From Candidatus Latescibacterota bacterium (GTDB taxonomy: Bacteria > Krumholzibacteriota > Krumholzibacteriia > WVZY01): 64,000 bases of DNA. Where the stretch lies: NCBI GenBank assembly GCA_011772205.1, contig WVZY01000003.1, forward strand, positions 38,231 to 102,230. The letters run 5' to 3'. This document shows, in pieces, positions 27,795 to 37,533 of this stretch. Within the stretch, counting starts at the first letter, position 1. Every line of letters begins with the position of its first letter. The notes below the pieces were generated by a model that made no database searches, was not told where the DNA came from, and worked only from the letters and a program-made list of their open reading frames with translations. A program made the translations under genes and the position numbers.

Positions 27795-30107
27795 CTATTT
27801 TTCCACCATCTGCACCGGGCTTGCCGCGAGCCTGTCCGTTGTGATCACCTTCCCTTCGCGGTCGACCTGTCCAAATGTGAGCACCCCGGTCGGGCAGCTC
27901 CACACACAGGCGGAGCACCTCACACACTCCGGATCCTCCATCGGGAGCCCTTTGTTTGCAACATTCATGATGTCGATGCCTTGGTGGCAGACGGACGTGC
28001 AGATATTGCAGGAGATGCATTTCTTCTTGTCCGGGATGATCCGGAATCGGCTAAAGCGTGTATAGATGTGCATCAACGCGGCCAGGGGGCACATGAAACG
28101 GCACCACACGCGGCCGCTGAACCAGAAATAAGCGCCGTATCCCACGGCCCCAGCAAGGAACACGTCCACAATCCACTTGTACCGGTCCTTTCCTACAATA
28201 AAGAAGCGGCTGATGGCCGATTCATCCGGCAGGCACCAGCCGATGATGCGGATGATCAGCAGGATCACCGCCCAGAGCAAGATGATCTGGCCCAACATGT
28301 TGAGACGGTTCCATTTCGGACCGTGGAGCATTTTGTGCCGGTGGGTATCGCCGAGAGTTTCCGCGAGCGCGCCGCACGAGCAGAACCAGCCGCAGTAAAC
28401 GCCTTTTCCAAAAAAATAAATGAGCGCCGGAATGACCGCGAGCGTTTGTATGCCGCTGATCACGAGCCACGAGGGAAGCGGGTGATGGGTGAATACGTTG
28501 TACACGTTTAGCGGCCACGCAAGGATGAATCCATATGCCCGCCAGTATTCCCGCCCGTGTCCATAATCGACTTCAGGGAAGAGCGCATTGGCAATTCCTT
28601 CGGGCAGCAGGCCGTTGTTTCCCAATAGGGGAAAGACAATCTCCGGCAGCAGGAAAAGCGGGAACACCTGAACGATCATCAGAACCCACGTCTGTACCGT
28701 TATGTAAGGTGTCTGTCGCCGTTGAATTCTTCGGAATCCAAAAATGACGACCAGAAGCGAATACGCGAGGGTGTACCAGAACGATGGTCCGGATGCGGAC
28801 AGAATGAGTACGCCGAGGAACGTCTTGGGATTCGCAGCCCATTCGGCGAATGTCTGCGTGAGAGACGTGGGGAACCATCCGTGTGAGTGAAAGATGTTGG
28901 CCAGGGAGCCGCCCGATTTCCAGTTGTAAAGTGCGACGCAAAAAATGAAGAAAGCGATGAGGCCGGCTACACGCCCCACGGTCCATTCGCCGGCGATGCG
29001 GATTCCGGAGCGGCGGAAGAAGTCGAGCGGCGGTTCACGGCCGATCATCGTGAAGACGACATCGATTGGGATGGTTTCACTCTCGCCGCCGGCGGTTCGG
29101 ACCGAGGCTTCTCGTTCGCGTATCTCCTCGACTTGCGATCCCATCATCAAACGGACGCGGCCGGGCTTCAAGTGCTCTTTCATGAAGCCGCCCGATGCGG
29201 ACGTCACACGCTCGCTCGCAGGCTCTTCCACGCCCACGTCCGCACGAGGATCACGTGTGAGCCGTTGGAGCATGTCGATGTTTTCAGGCTTGGGCCGGGA
29301 AAATTCGCTCTTTCGATAGGAAATGGTCACGTCTCCGCCGCACTGGGCGAGGGCGATCGCCGTTTCCAGCGCGCTGTCACCGCCGCCGATGACGAGCGCT
29401 GTCTGTTCACAAAAATCTTTGGGATCATGAAGACGATTGTACACGTGGTCGAGATCTTCTCCCGGCACACCGAGCTTCCTGAAATTACCGCTTCTTCCGA
29501 GCGAAACGATCACGCGGCGGGCAAGAAGGGTGCCGCCATCGGCCAGGACGACTTCGATGAGATGTCCTTTTCGTTGCACGCGTTCCACGCGCCCATGGAT
29601 TGGCTCGATGCCGGCGCGAATCGTTTGATCCAGAAGCTGCTCGACCAGCGGTTCTTTCACGTCGGCCGATATGGTGAGATCGCCGGCGGGGATCATCTCC
29701 TTTGGGTAGGTGTATATCGGTTTTCCTTTTGGGAAATTAACGATCGTGGAAAAAGGTTCGCTCGCTTCGAAGACTTTGTACGTGATCCCGGCATTTTTGG
29801 CTTCCAGCGCGGCGGCCATGCCTCCCACACCGGCGCCGACGATGGCGAGGTCCACCACTTTACCCTGCGCCGTTCCGGATCCCTTCTGTCTTGCCGACTG
29901 GAAGGAAGGATCGTTGAGGATTGTCTGGACGGCGCGCGCTCCGGTGTCGGCGGCGAACTTCAAAAGGGGGATGCCGCGGAGGTCCCCGACAACATAGACT
30001 CCCGGGATGTTCGTGCTCCCATCCTCCTTGACGAAAGGGAGCTTTTCCACATGACCCGCCGGCCATTGGGTGTGGAGCCATCGGATATATCTTCGAATGG
30101 GGTTCAT
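27795..30107 (-). CDS. Fusion: thioredoxin-reductase-like flavoprotein plus membrane polyferredoxin
   Basis: 770 residues. Residues 1-70 resemble the C-terminal lobe of a thioredoxin reductase (NIPGVYVVGDLRGIPLLKFAADTGARA). Residues 84-375 are a complete two-dinucleotide-fold flavoprotein (AIVGAGVGGMAAALEAK for FAD; ALVIGGGDSALETAIALA for NAD(P)H). The redox CxxC of thioredoxin reductase is absent. From about 380 come six or seven membrane helices of the NapH/CcoG type with CGWFCSCG and CRFMCP, then two ferredoxin motifs (CISCNICTSVCHQGID and CVRCSACVWSCPTGV). The likely role is transfer of NAD(P)H electrons via FAD to Fe-S centres and a membrane acceptor; the acceptor is unknown. No ribosome site is seen before ATG 30107. 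No c-type haem site. Confidence 0.85.
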   Translation of the reverse strand: MNPIRRYIRWLHTQWPAGHVEKLPFVKEDGSTNIPGVYVVGDLRGIPLLKFAADTGARAVQTILNDPSFQSARQKGSGTAQGKVVDLAIVGAGVGGMAAALEAKNAGITYKVFEASEPFSTIVNFPKGKPIYTYPKEMIPAGDLTISADVKEPLVEQLLDQTIRAGIEPIHGRVERVQRKGHLIEVVLADGGTLLARRVIVSLGRSGNFRKLGVPGEDLDHVYNRLHDPKDFCEQTALVIGGGDSALETAIALAQCGGDVTISYRKSEFSRPKPENIDMLQRLTRDPRADVGVEEPASERVTSASGGFMKEHLKPGRVRLMMGSQVEEIREREASVRTAGGESETIPIDVVFTMIGREPPLDFFRRSGIRIAGEWTVGRVAGLIAFFIFCVALYNWKSGGSLANIFHSHGWFPTSLTQTFAEWAANPKTFLGVLILSASGPSFWYTLAYSLLVVIFGFRRIQRRQTPYITVQTWVLMIVQVFPLFLLPEIVFPLLGNNGLLPEGIANALFPEVDYGHGREYWRAYGFILAWPLNVYNVFTHHPLPSWLVISGIQTLAVIPALIYFFGKGVYCGWFCSCGALAETLGDTHRHKMLHGPKWNRLNMLGQIILLWAVILLIIRIIGWCLPDESAISRFFIVGKDRYKWIVDVFLAGAVGYGAYFWFSGRVWCRFMCPLAALMHIYTRFSRFRIIPDKKKCISCNICTSVCHQGIDIMNVANKGLPMEDPECVRCSACVWSCPTGVLTFGQVDREGKVITTDRLAASPVQMVEK

Positions 30108-30453
30108 TTGTCTAGAGTTCTCGCGAATATCCGTATCCTTGCTAAAGAGCTGACTTTAATGCGCCATAAAGAGATGGGGATGCCTTGGCCGCCACGAGAT
30201 GATTTTTTGAAGATTCAATGCTAAATGATTACGGATTTGTGGGTGCGGCGCAAGAGGGGAAATAGTCGAACGCTGGGCCGTGACACTCTCCATCTGTCAA
30301 TCCTTTCCGATGCGTCCAGGTGGATTTCATGACTTGGCTGTGGACTTGAACATAACGGCAGCTGCTTTATGCCGTCAGCTCCAGAGAATATATCTAGGAG
30401 AAGGATCAGGAGATCGAGTTATTAAGAAAATCGTATTGAGAGGCTGCCCATCG
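30108..30453. other. Intergenic stretch between polyferredoxin fusion and sulfatase
   Basis: Nothing gene-like on either strand. A small inverted repeat ACGGCA/TGCCGT (30355-30360 and 30370-30375) is present. A minus-strand TTGACA near 30297 lacks a matching -10. Confidence 0.5.
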
Positions 30454-32332
30454 CTATAGATATCCAAGCGCTTTTAGGCGTTTCATTATTTCGGGATCCA
30501 GCTTGCGCTGCTTCTGATCAGCGATATCCGTTGCGGCTTCCATGTATTCATCCAGAAGATCTCTCAAAATGCTCATGTGCTCAGGTTCCTCTGCCCACAG
30601 GTTCCTCGTTTCACCGGGGTCTTGAGTCAGATCGTAGAGAGCATATGTAGAGGTCGTGTCCACGTAGATTGCTTTCCAGTTCCGGAAGTTGATGGAAACG
30701 TTAAAAACTCCTTGGGCATACGATTCGCAATCGAAGTCTATGTCCTCGCCGAATATTAGAGGTTCCAAGCTTCGGCCCATTGCTTCTTGCGGCTTTGAGA
30801 AACCCAGCATATCGCGCAGGGTGGGCATGATATCGATGTGCCGAACGAGAGAGCCTACACGCATGCCGGCGGGATAACGATTGGGGTGCCAGCAAATCAA
30901 CGGTACATGAACAAGTTCCTCGTGGGCAATGTTGATGTGACCCAAGTGACCATGTTCGAGAAATTCATCCCCGTGGTCGGAAGTCACGATGACCATGGAG
31001 CTGCGTTTTTTCGAGATCCTCTGCAATTCTTCGAGCAAACGTCCGATCTCATGATCTGTGTAATAGATGCAGGCATCATAATAGCTCTTCAGCGTTTCTA
31101 TTGATCTATCATCTGGAGAATGCCCATCCTTGATTAGGTTTGCTGTGCTCCTATAAATTTCTTCCGGTCTCGGCGCATCATCGATGTCGAGAAACTTATT
31201 CGCGAACGCAGGAGGCGGCAAATATGGAGCGTGAGTGTCCATGTAATGGGCGAAGAGGAAAAGCGGTGCATCCTCGAGCCTTCTGAGTAAAGCAATCGCC
31301 CGGTCGGTGACTTCGGAAGCTTTAGGTTTCCAGTGAGTCGCATAATAAGGGCACTTCAATAGGCGCAGCTTATGCAGCATCCAACATATGCTCAGCTTGA
31401 AGTGTAAAGCTCCGAATTGATCTGCGACATCGAAACCTTGTGTCATCCCGAACTTATCGCGGAGGTATGTATTGGTGACGACACAAGCCGTGCGGTATCC
31501 GTGCGGCTTCAAAACCTCCGGAATGGTTATACATGCCTCAGGTAGCGGAACATAAGTATCGCCATAATGCATCATGGTATGGAAAGCAGGGTAAAGCGAT
31601 GTAAAGAGTGATGGCATCGCATAAACAGTACGCGGCCCGTGTGAGTATGCGCGAAGAAATGCCACTCCTTCGTTAGCCAGACGATCTATATTAGGTGATG
31701 TTATTCGATGGTAGCCACGGGAGTGGAGGTGATCGTAACGCAGTGCGTCCAGCACGAGGAGAACTATGTGAGGCTTATCCGGTATCGCCCCTCTACTGAA
31801 GGAATCCTACGCGACTTGATGAAATCCCATGAATTCAAGCCAATAACGATAACCAGAACGGAAAGGAGCAACGCAGCGGCCACAGGTGCACGCATATGAA
31901 AACCGCCCCAGCGCCGGCCGATGAACCTAGCAGAGATAATACCGAGAGCTGTGAAGGGAATGACGGCGATAAGGATGATCGTTGCCATCCAGACCCGTGG
32001 AACAGGAAGGGAAGCGAAAATCAAGAGCCCCCGCATCAGAAATGCAAATAAAATATATAAAAAGAGAAAGAGATAAAACGACGCGATTCGCCTAAAGTCC
32101 AACGTCTCTTCAATATCATGAGCGCGGTCGCAGTAAGCAGTGCGAATATAGCTCCGAGCCCCGCTCCCGCGATGGCAAATCGCGCCGCAATCTGCACCAA
32201 CGTTGGGCCGAGCAAGAAATGCCTGCCCTTCAACAAGATCAAGGGCTCGAGGGTAAAAAGGAACAGTCCAAAAAAAACACCAGTCAGGGATGCGATGATC
32301 AGATGATCGAGGAATGAACGTTTTTTGCTCAT
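30454..32332 (-). pseudogene. Membrane-anchored sulfatase-superfamily protein, two frameshifts
   Basis: Three reading frames join into one familiar architecture. ATG 32332 begins MSKKRSFLDHLIIASLTGVF and gives two or three membrane helices; near 32070-32095 the frame changes to one reading SRRIASFYLFLFLYILFAFL with two more helices; near 31788-31791 (a CCCC tract on the plus strand) one base is missing and the frame returns as PDKPHIVLLVLDALRYDHL, the sulfatase/phosphatase start. The soluble domain has metal-site VLDALRYDH, GPRTVYAMPSLFTSLYP around the nucleophile and TSDHGDEFLEHGHLGH. The formylglycine-type C-x-P-x-R is absent, with Thr or Ser instead, so a phosphotransferase or phosphatase is more likely than a true sulfatase. 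The C-terminal 433 codons are intact from 31755, where a GTG could restart translation. Confidence 0.75.
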
Positions 32333-32396
32333 CGAGTCGTGTTCTGGCTTTGGTCGGAAAGGGGGCAAGTTTAATTCCTGCAAGTAAGTATATCAT

Positions 32397-33231
32397 TCAA
32401 GCCATTCGATTTCAACTAAATATCTATTTAACAGGAAAATCGGGTTCTAATCATCCAAATCTCGGCGATAAGTCTAGATCTTAATTATCCTAATTTGGTT
32501 CAGTATTAGGAAGATGAGTCTCGCGGGGGATGAGGCCGTATTGGCGTCGCGATAAATAGGCCGAATATACTTCTCGATCCATCCAAAAATATACCGCATG
32601 CGGTGCGCGAACCATGATGCCCCCTCGGGCAGACGGAATCATAGGGCCGCCTGCCCTCCAGATGAGTCGAAAGCGTCACAATGTAGTCCCCCTTACATAC
32701 AGATATCGGATTGACTACCGATATTTGAACCATGTCCCACATGCCAATCAAAAATCCTCCTAGCAAGGTTCATGCGACATATCGAGTGTGCGTCGCATGG
32801 ACCTTCCCCTTCATAATTCTGCATTCGGATTTCGGAAGCGCAAAGCACAGCATTGCAGTGGAGCGGAGCGGTTTCAAAATGTTCCAGTTCGCCCCGGCGA
32901 TGGTTATCTGGAAACATTGCTGTACATGCCTGAGATTGGCTTCGAGCGCTTTGGCGGTGCGTTGCTATCGTACTTTAAATTGGCAGAGTGGGCGAACAGG
33001 ATAGTGGCGTACCGCCTCCATTATATCTCCTGCCGGCTCGACGATGTTTCGTTCCAAAATGGAGGATCGACTTCGCCATCTGCACTCGGTCAAGGTAAGC
33101 AACGGGCGATCAAGGGCTTCTCTCACTGAGTCATCCAATTCGGCAAGATTCAACCATCGTTTTCCATAAAACAGTTGGAATTTCACCGTTCATTGCATAG
33201 AATACGTCAATCTGCAAAAAGGGAGGTCGTC
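32397..33231. other. Unassigned stretch with degenerate minus-strand coding traces
   Basis: About 830 bp with no convincing gene. On the minus strand short frames carry protein-like text: SSILERNIVEPAGDIMEAVRH (33186-32965), FPDNHRRGELEHFETAPLHC (32917-32693) and, across another frame change, WDMVQISVVNPISVCKGDYI then GGIMVRAPHAVYFWMDREVY ending at 32510 or so. They could be pieces of one decayed gene of unknown family. The last bases contain GGGAGG, the ribosome site of the S46 peptidase. Confidence 0.3.
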
Positions 33232-35466
33232 ATGCGGTTCTTGATCGATACGAAATATCCCGCTCATAAATTTGATACACTTCGCTTCACCGGCGGTTTT
33301 TTTATTGCTGTCTTCATGGTCATGGTCGTTGCAGCCGTATTTCCGACGGCTCTGCAGGCCGATGAGGGCATGTGGCTCCTACAGAGCATAAAGAATTGCC
33401 CGATCGATGCCTGGCAGAGAAGAGGGCTCGAGCTCGATGCAAAGGCGATTTATGACCCGAAAGAGCCCGACATTGCAGATGCCATCATCCGTTTGGGCGG
33501 AGGGTCTGCATCGTTTGTCTCCTTCGACGGTCTCATCATCACCAATCATCACGTGGCTTTTTCCGCTCTCCAGCGCCAGAGCTCTGCGGAGATCAACTAC
33601 ATGAAAGAAGGATTTCTCGCGGAAACCATGAAAGATGAAATCCCGGCGCCTGGGTATGAAGCGTTCGTTACTCTCGACGTCGAGGATGTGACAAAGAAAG
33701 TCCTCGGTGCGGTAAAAGACGACATGGGTGACAAAGAGCGGTACGATGCAATCGAAAAGCAGATCAAGAAAATCGTGAATAGAGCCGAAAAAGGCAAGGA
33801 TCTACATGCTGAAGTGAGAAGCTTCTACGGCGGGCTCGAATACCGTTTGTTTACTTATTTCAAGATAAAAGACATCCGGATCGTGTATGCGCCCCCTGGG
33901 TCGATCGGCAATTACGGTGGGGAGGTGGATAACTGGATGTGGCCGCGGCATACCGGTGACTTCTCTTTTCTCCGCGCGTATGTCGGGCCGGACGGGAAGA
34001 GCGCCGAATATTCAGAGGACAATGTCCCTTATCACCCGAGAAAATATCTATCTATTTCAAAGGCACCGCTGGAGGAAGACGATTTCACAATGGTCATCGG
34101 CTATCCGGGATCAACGAGGCGTTACAGGACTTCTTATTCGATCGACTATTACGTGAACAGCTATTATCCTGCAGCTATCAAGCGATACGAGGATATTATC
34201 GGCATTCTCGAGGATGAGTCGGAGAAAAGCGAGGATGCCAAGGTGAAACTTGCCGGCATGCTCAGAGGATTGCAAAACGGCTACAAGAACAACAAGGGAA
34301 TGCTCACGGGCTTGAAAAAGGCCAGGCTCCTGGAAAAGAAGCAGAAGGCGGAGCAAGCGCTTCGAAGATTCCTCGAGGCGAATCCTGACCTGGAGAAGAA
34401 GTTCGGATCTGTACTGGAAGAGATCGGGGCGCGGTACGAAGACTACACGAAATACTGGAGAAGAAACCGAGCGCTTGGTTATATGTTTTATGGGCCGGTA
34501 ATGCTGAGTGCTGCGCACACGATCTATAGATGGAGTGCCGAGCAAGAAAAGAAAGACATGGATAGAGATCCGGGTTATATGGAGCGCGATGAAGAACGGT
34601 TGAGGAGACAGTTGAAATTCACCGTGGACAGCCGGTACTACGAAAGCGCAGATAAACGGATACTGAAATATTTATTCCTGAAAGCCGCCGAATTCCCGGA
34701 GGATCAGCGGATCGCGGCGGTCACAAAGGTCTGCGAAGGACTCACCGGAGATGCTCTCGAGAAAAAAGTCGATGAATTCATCGACGGGCTCTATTCCGGT
34801 ACCAGAGTGGTGGATCCAGAAATGCGAATGAAAATGTTCGACATGAAGAAGAAAGAACTTCTCGCGATGAATGATCCGCTCATCGAGTTCGCCGCCAAGC
34901 TGGAAAAAGAGCGCAAAATCATGGAGGAAATAACTGAAGCGTTTGCCGGGGCACTGCAAAAGCTCCGGCCTCGCCTCATGGAACTCCGTAAGGCGTATGG
35001 TGGGGAGCTGGTCTATCCTGATGCGAACCGCACCAAACGGCTTTCCGCCGGAGCAGTCAAAGGGTATTCACCAGGTGACGCGGTCCACTACGATCCAATT
35101 ACGACGCTCACCGGTGTCATTGATAAGTATACGGGCGAGGATCCGTTCGATCTGCCTAACAAAATCATCGAGCTCTATGAGGCAAAGGATTTTGGCAATT
35201 ACGTGGATCCCGCTGCCGGCGACATCCCGGTTTGTTTTCTTTCATCGAACGACGTAACCGGCGGTAATTCGGGCAGCCCAATCCTCAATGGGCGCGGAGA
35301 GATCATCGGACTCGTATTCGACGGCAACTATGAGAGCATCTCTGCAGATTACCAGTTTATTCCGAAGCTCACGCGAACGATCAATGTGGATTCCCGCTAT
35401 ATCCTTTTCACACTCGAGAAATATGCAAACGCAGACAAGTTGCTCGATGAGTTGACTATCCACTGA
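33232..35466 (+). CDS. S46-family dipeptidyl-peptidase (DPP7/DPP11 type)
   Basis: 744 residues from ATG 33232, which has GGGAGG 6 bp upstream. A signal/anchor segment (about 21-43, ending ALQA-DEG) directs export. Mature N-terminus DEGMWLL is typical of S46. The catalytic triad is visible: His107 (ITNHHVAF), Asp243 (RHTGDFSFLRAYVG) and Ser680 (TGGNSGSP). The residue after FD in GLVFDGNYES is Gly; in characterised enzymes Gly here goes with hydrophobic P1 (DPP7) and Arg with acidic P1 (DPP11), so DPP7-like preference is inferred. A long helical insertion (about 330-640) caps the active site. A POT-type transporter gene begins 17 bp downstream, so dipeptides released in the periplasm can be imported by the next gene product. 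Confidence 0.93.
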   Translation: MRFLIDTKYPAHKFDTLRFTGGFFIAVFMVMVVAAVFPTALQADEGMWLLQSIKNCPIDAWQRRGLELDAKAIYDPKEPDIADAIIRLGGGSASFVSFDGLIITNHHVAFSALQRQSSAEINYMKEGFLAETMKDEIPAPGYEAFVTLDVEDVTKKVLGAVKDDMGDKERYDAIEKQIKKIVNRAEKGKDLHAEVRSFYGGLEYRLFTYFKIKDIRIVYAPPGSIGNYGGEVDNWMWPRHTGDFSFLRAYVGPDGKSAEYSEDNVPYHPRKYLSISKAPLEEDDFTMVIGYPGSTRRYRTSYSIDYYVNSYYPAAIKRYEDIIGILEDESEKSEDAKVKLAGMLRGLQNGYKNNKGMLTGLKKARLLEKKQKAEQALRRFLEANPDLEKKFGSVLEEIGARYEDYTKYWRRNRALGYMFYGPVMLSAAHTIYRWSAEQEKKDMDRDPGYMERDEERLRRQLKFTVDSRYYESADKRILKYLFLKAAEFPEDQRIAAVTKVCEGLTGDALEKKVDEFIDGLYSGTRVVDPEMRMKMFDMKKKELLAMNDPLIEFAAKLEKERKIMEEITEAFAGALQKLRPRLMELRKAYGGELVYPDANRTKRLSAGAVKGYSPGDAVHYDPITTLTGVIDKYTGEDPFDLPNKIIELYEAKDFGNYVDPAAGDIPVCFLSSNDVTGGNSGSPILNGRGEIIGLVFDGNYESISADYQFIPKLTRTINVDSRYILFTLEKYANADKLLDELTIH

Positions 35467-35482
35467 CAAGGAGCTCTAACGA

Positions 35483-37195
35483 ATGGGAGGTGCGATGGAC
35501 CCTCAAGGCGATTCGCAGCAGAAATTTCCAAAGACTTTCTGGGTAGCCAACGTAATGGAGATTTTCGAGCGAATGGCATGGTACGGATTTTTCTCCGTTT
35601 CGTCGCTCTATATCACGAATCCCCGTTCGGAGGGAGCACTGGGGTTTACTTCCGAGCAGAGGGGTACACTCCAGGGAGTCATCACGTTCATTCTCTACAT
35701 GCTTCCCGTGCTGTCCGGCGCACTCGCCGACCGGTACGGTTACAAAAAAATGTTTATCGTTGCTTATGCCATCCTCACACCGGCGTACTTCCTTCTCGGA
35801 CAAGCTCATTCCTACATTGGATTCTTCTTCGTGTTTCTCTTTGTGGCCGTGGGCGCGGCGATATTCAAACCCGTCGTGGTCGGGACCGTGGCGAGAACGA
35901 CGACGGAAAAGACGAGCAGCATGGGATTCGGCATTTTCTATATGATGGTGAACATCGGTGGTTTTCTGGGTCCCATCGTTGCCGGAATCGTTCGAGGTTG
36001 GTCATGGAAATGGGTTTTCGTAATGTCGAGTCTCTGGATTGCGATGAATTTTATTTGGGTGACGCTGCTCTATAAAGAGCCCACGACGGAGGCGAGATCG
36101 GAAACAGCCAGGACGTTCAAAAAAGTCATTAGGGATATGGTGGAAGTATTGGGGAACTGGAGGTTGTTTTCCGCGGTGTTGGTCGTGTTTGTGTTTCTCG
36201 TTTGTGGAACCAACGGATGGGTAACCTGGAGGCTCACCGGATACATCCTGGCGGTTTGGGTGGGGTGGAACCTTCTGTACGACTTGATCCTCTGGTTCAC
36301 CAAAACCGGCGGCCGTTCCTGGTTGCTGTCGCCAATGCGGATCGGCAATTGGCGATTCGTGTTGTTCCTCGTGATTCTTTCCGGTTTTTGGACGGCATTC
36401 AACCAGATCTTCATGACGATGCCGGAGTACATCCGGGATTTCGTGCATACGAGGGATATTCTCCTGTCGCTCCAGGGAGCATCGGGCAATTTACTGTGGT
36501 TGACGTGGCCGAGAGCATCGACGGTTTCTTTTGTGCTCGTCCTCGTTGTTCTCATCGCGGCGAGCCTCACCAGAGGAACGAGGGCGCCGAAGCCGATCAT
36601 GATTTCAGGTCTCAGCGTGCTGGCTGTCCTTCTTCTGTGTGCGGGTCTGGGGAATATATACGAAAGGTTGCAGGGTGCCATCGCAAGCGGTTACGAAGTC
36701 AATCCCGAATACATCATTAACATTGATGCCGGGGCGATCATTGCATTCCAGGTACTCGTGTCATTCACAATGAAACGGTTCCAACCATTTGTTACGATGG
36801 TCGTGGGAACGATCGTCGCCGGAATTGGCATTGCGCTGGCCGGTTGGGCGATCACCGGTTGGTTCATCATAGGAACCATCGTTATCTTTGCGTTTGGAGA
36901 GATGGCGGCCAGCCCGAAGAGCCAGGAGTACATCGGCCGCGTGGCACCGCAAGATAAGGTAGCGCTCTTCATGGGTTACTATTTTGTGGCAATCGCGCTG
37001 GGGAATCTCTCCGGCGGTCTTTTATCTGGAATCTGCTACCAGAGAATCGCATTGGATTTGAACAGGCCGGACATCATGTGGTGGATCTTCGGCGTGATCA
37101 GTTTCGGCACGGCTGCGGCGCTTCTGGTTTACAACAAGTATGTCGTGCCGGGATGGAAGAGGGAGGTTGCCGCACAAAACGCATCAGCTCCATAG
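35483..37195 (+). CDS. POT/PTR-family proton-coupled di/tripeptide transporter
   Basis: 570 residues, about 13-14 membrane helices. VMEIFERMAWYGF contains the ExxER motif (Glu26, Glu29, Arg30) that couples protons in POT transporters. GALADRYGYKKMF is the loop 2-3 motif and FYMMVNIGGFLGPIVAG matches the PTR2 signature. Hydrophobic segments PVLSGALA, IGFFFVFLFVAVGA and others fill the two six-helix bundles, with extra helices between. AAGGAG precedes ATG 35483 and GGGAGG precedes ATG 35495; either may be used. It follows the S46 dipeptidyl-peptidase by 17 bp: peptidase in the periplasm, transporter in the inner membrane, one operon. Confidence 0.9.
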   Translation: MGGAMDPQGDSQQKFPKTFWVANVMEIFERMAWYGFFSVSSLYITNPRSEGALGFTSEQRGTLQGVITFILYMLPVLSGALADRYGYKKMFIVAYAILTPAYFLLGQAHSYIGFFFVFLFVAVGAAIFKPVVVGTVARTTTEKTSSMGFGIFYMMVNIGGFLGPIVAGIVRGWSWKWVFVMSSLWIAMNFIWVTLLYKEPTTEARSETARTFKKVIRDMVEVLGNWRLFSAVLVVFVFLVCGTNGWVTWRLTGYILAVWVGWNLLYDLILWFTKTGGRSWLLSPMRIGNWRFVLFLVILSGFWTAFNQIFMTMPEYIRDFVHTRDILLSLQGASGNLLWLTWPRASTVSFVLVLVVLIAASLTRGTRAPKPIMISGLSVLAVLLLCAGLGNIYERLQGAIASGYEVNPEYIINIDAGAIIAFQVLVSFTMKRFQPFVTMVVGTIVAGIGIALAGWAITGWFIIGTIVIFAFGEMAASPKSQEYIGRVAPQDKVALFMGYYFVAIALGNLSGGLLSGICYQRIALDLNRPDIMWWIFGVISFGTAAALLVYNKYVVPGWKREVAAQNASAP

Positions 37196-37261
37196 AACTG
37201 TTGAAATGCAGGAATGCCTCATGCGAGGCGTATGATGCAACTTTGATTGAGTTAATATGCG

Positions 37262-37353
37262 GCATGCCTTGGTCGCCCATCGGCTCATGGTCCTCGCGTG
37301 CGTCTAAAGTTATAGCGCGCTGCGGAAATCGCCTCACGGCGACCAAGGCATGC
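37262..37353. repeat. Perfect 16-bp inverted repeat, 60-nt centre
   Basis: GCATGCCTTGGTCGCC (37262-37277) and GGCGACCAAGGCATGC (37338-37353) are exact reverse complements. The 60-nt centre has no clear symmetry. It fills most of the 338-bp gap between the POT gene and the phosphodiesterase (37196-37533). Candidates are a small palindromic mobile element, a long-stem transcript or an mRNA-stabilising structure. Confidence 0.85.
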
Positions 37354-37533
37354 TCGGTCTTTATTGTAGTCGACCAAAATCGCATCGCACGCCTCGCGAG
37401 TTACGTCATCATTGAACCAAGCCGTTACTCGCTCTCCAAATTCGGCGTTAATTGTGGTATCATTAAAGGGCGCTAAGGGTCGGTGCTGAGGTTCGCCTGT
37501 TTAATTTGCCGAAATAAGAAGAGAGAGTTATCG

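Noticed and set aside
28887..30224. 445-codon open frame on the plus strand
   Set aside because: It runs antisense to the flavoprotein-polyferredoxin gene, whose motifs are unmistakable; the antisense product is His/Asp/Arg-rich with no domain.
30268..30300. TTGACA on the minus strand as a promoter of the polyferredoxin fusion
   Set aside because: No -10-like hexamer at 16-19 bp.
36202..36720. 172-codon open frame on the plus strand
   Set aside because: Out-of-frame shadow of the POT transporter.
37098..37385. 95-codon minus-strand frame over the inverted repeat
   Set aside because: It overlaps the POT gene end and reads through both arms of the inverted repeat; no ribosome site or family.
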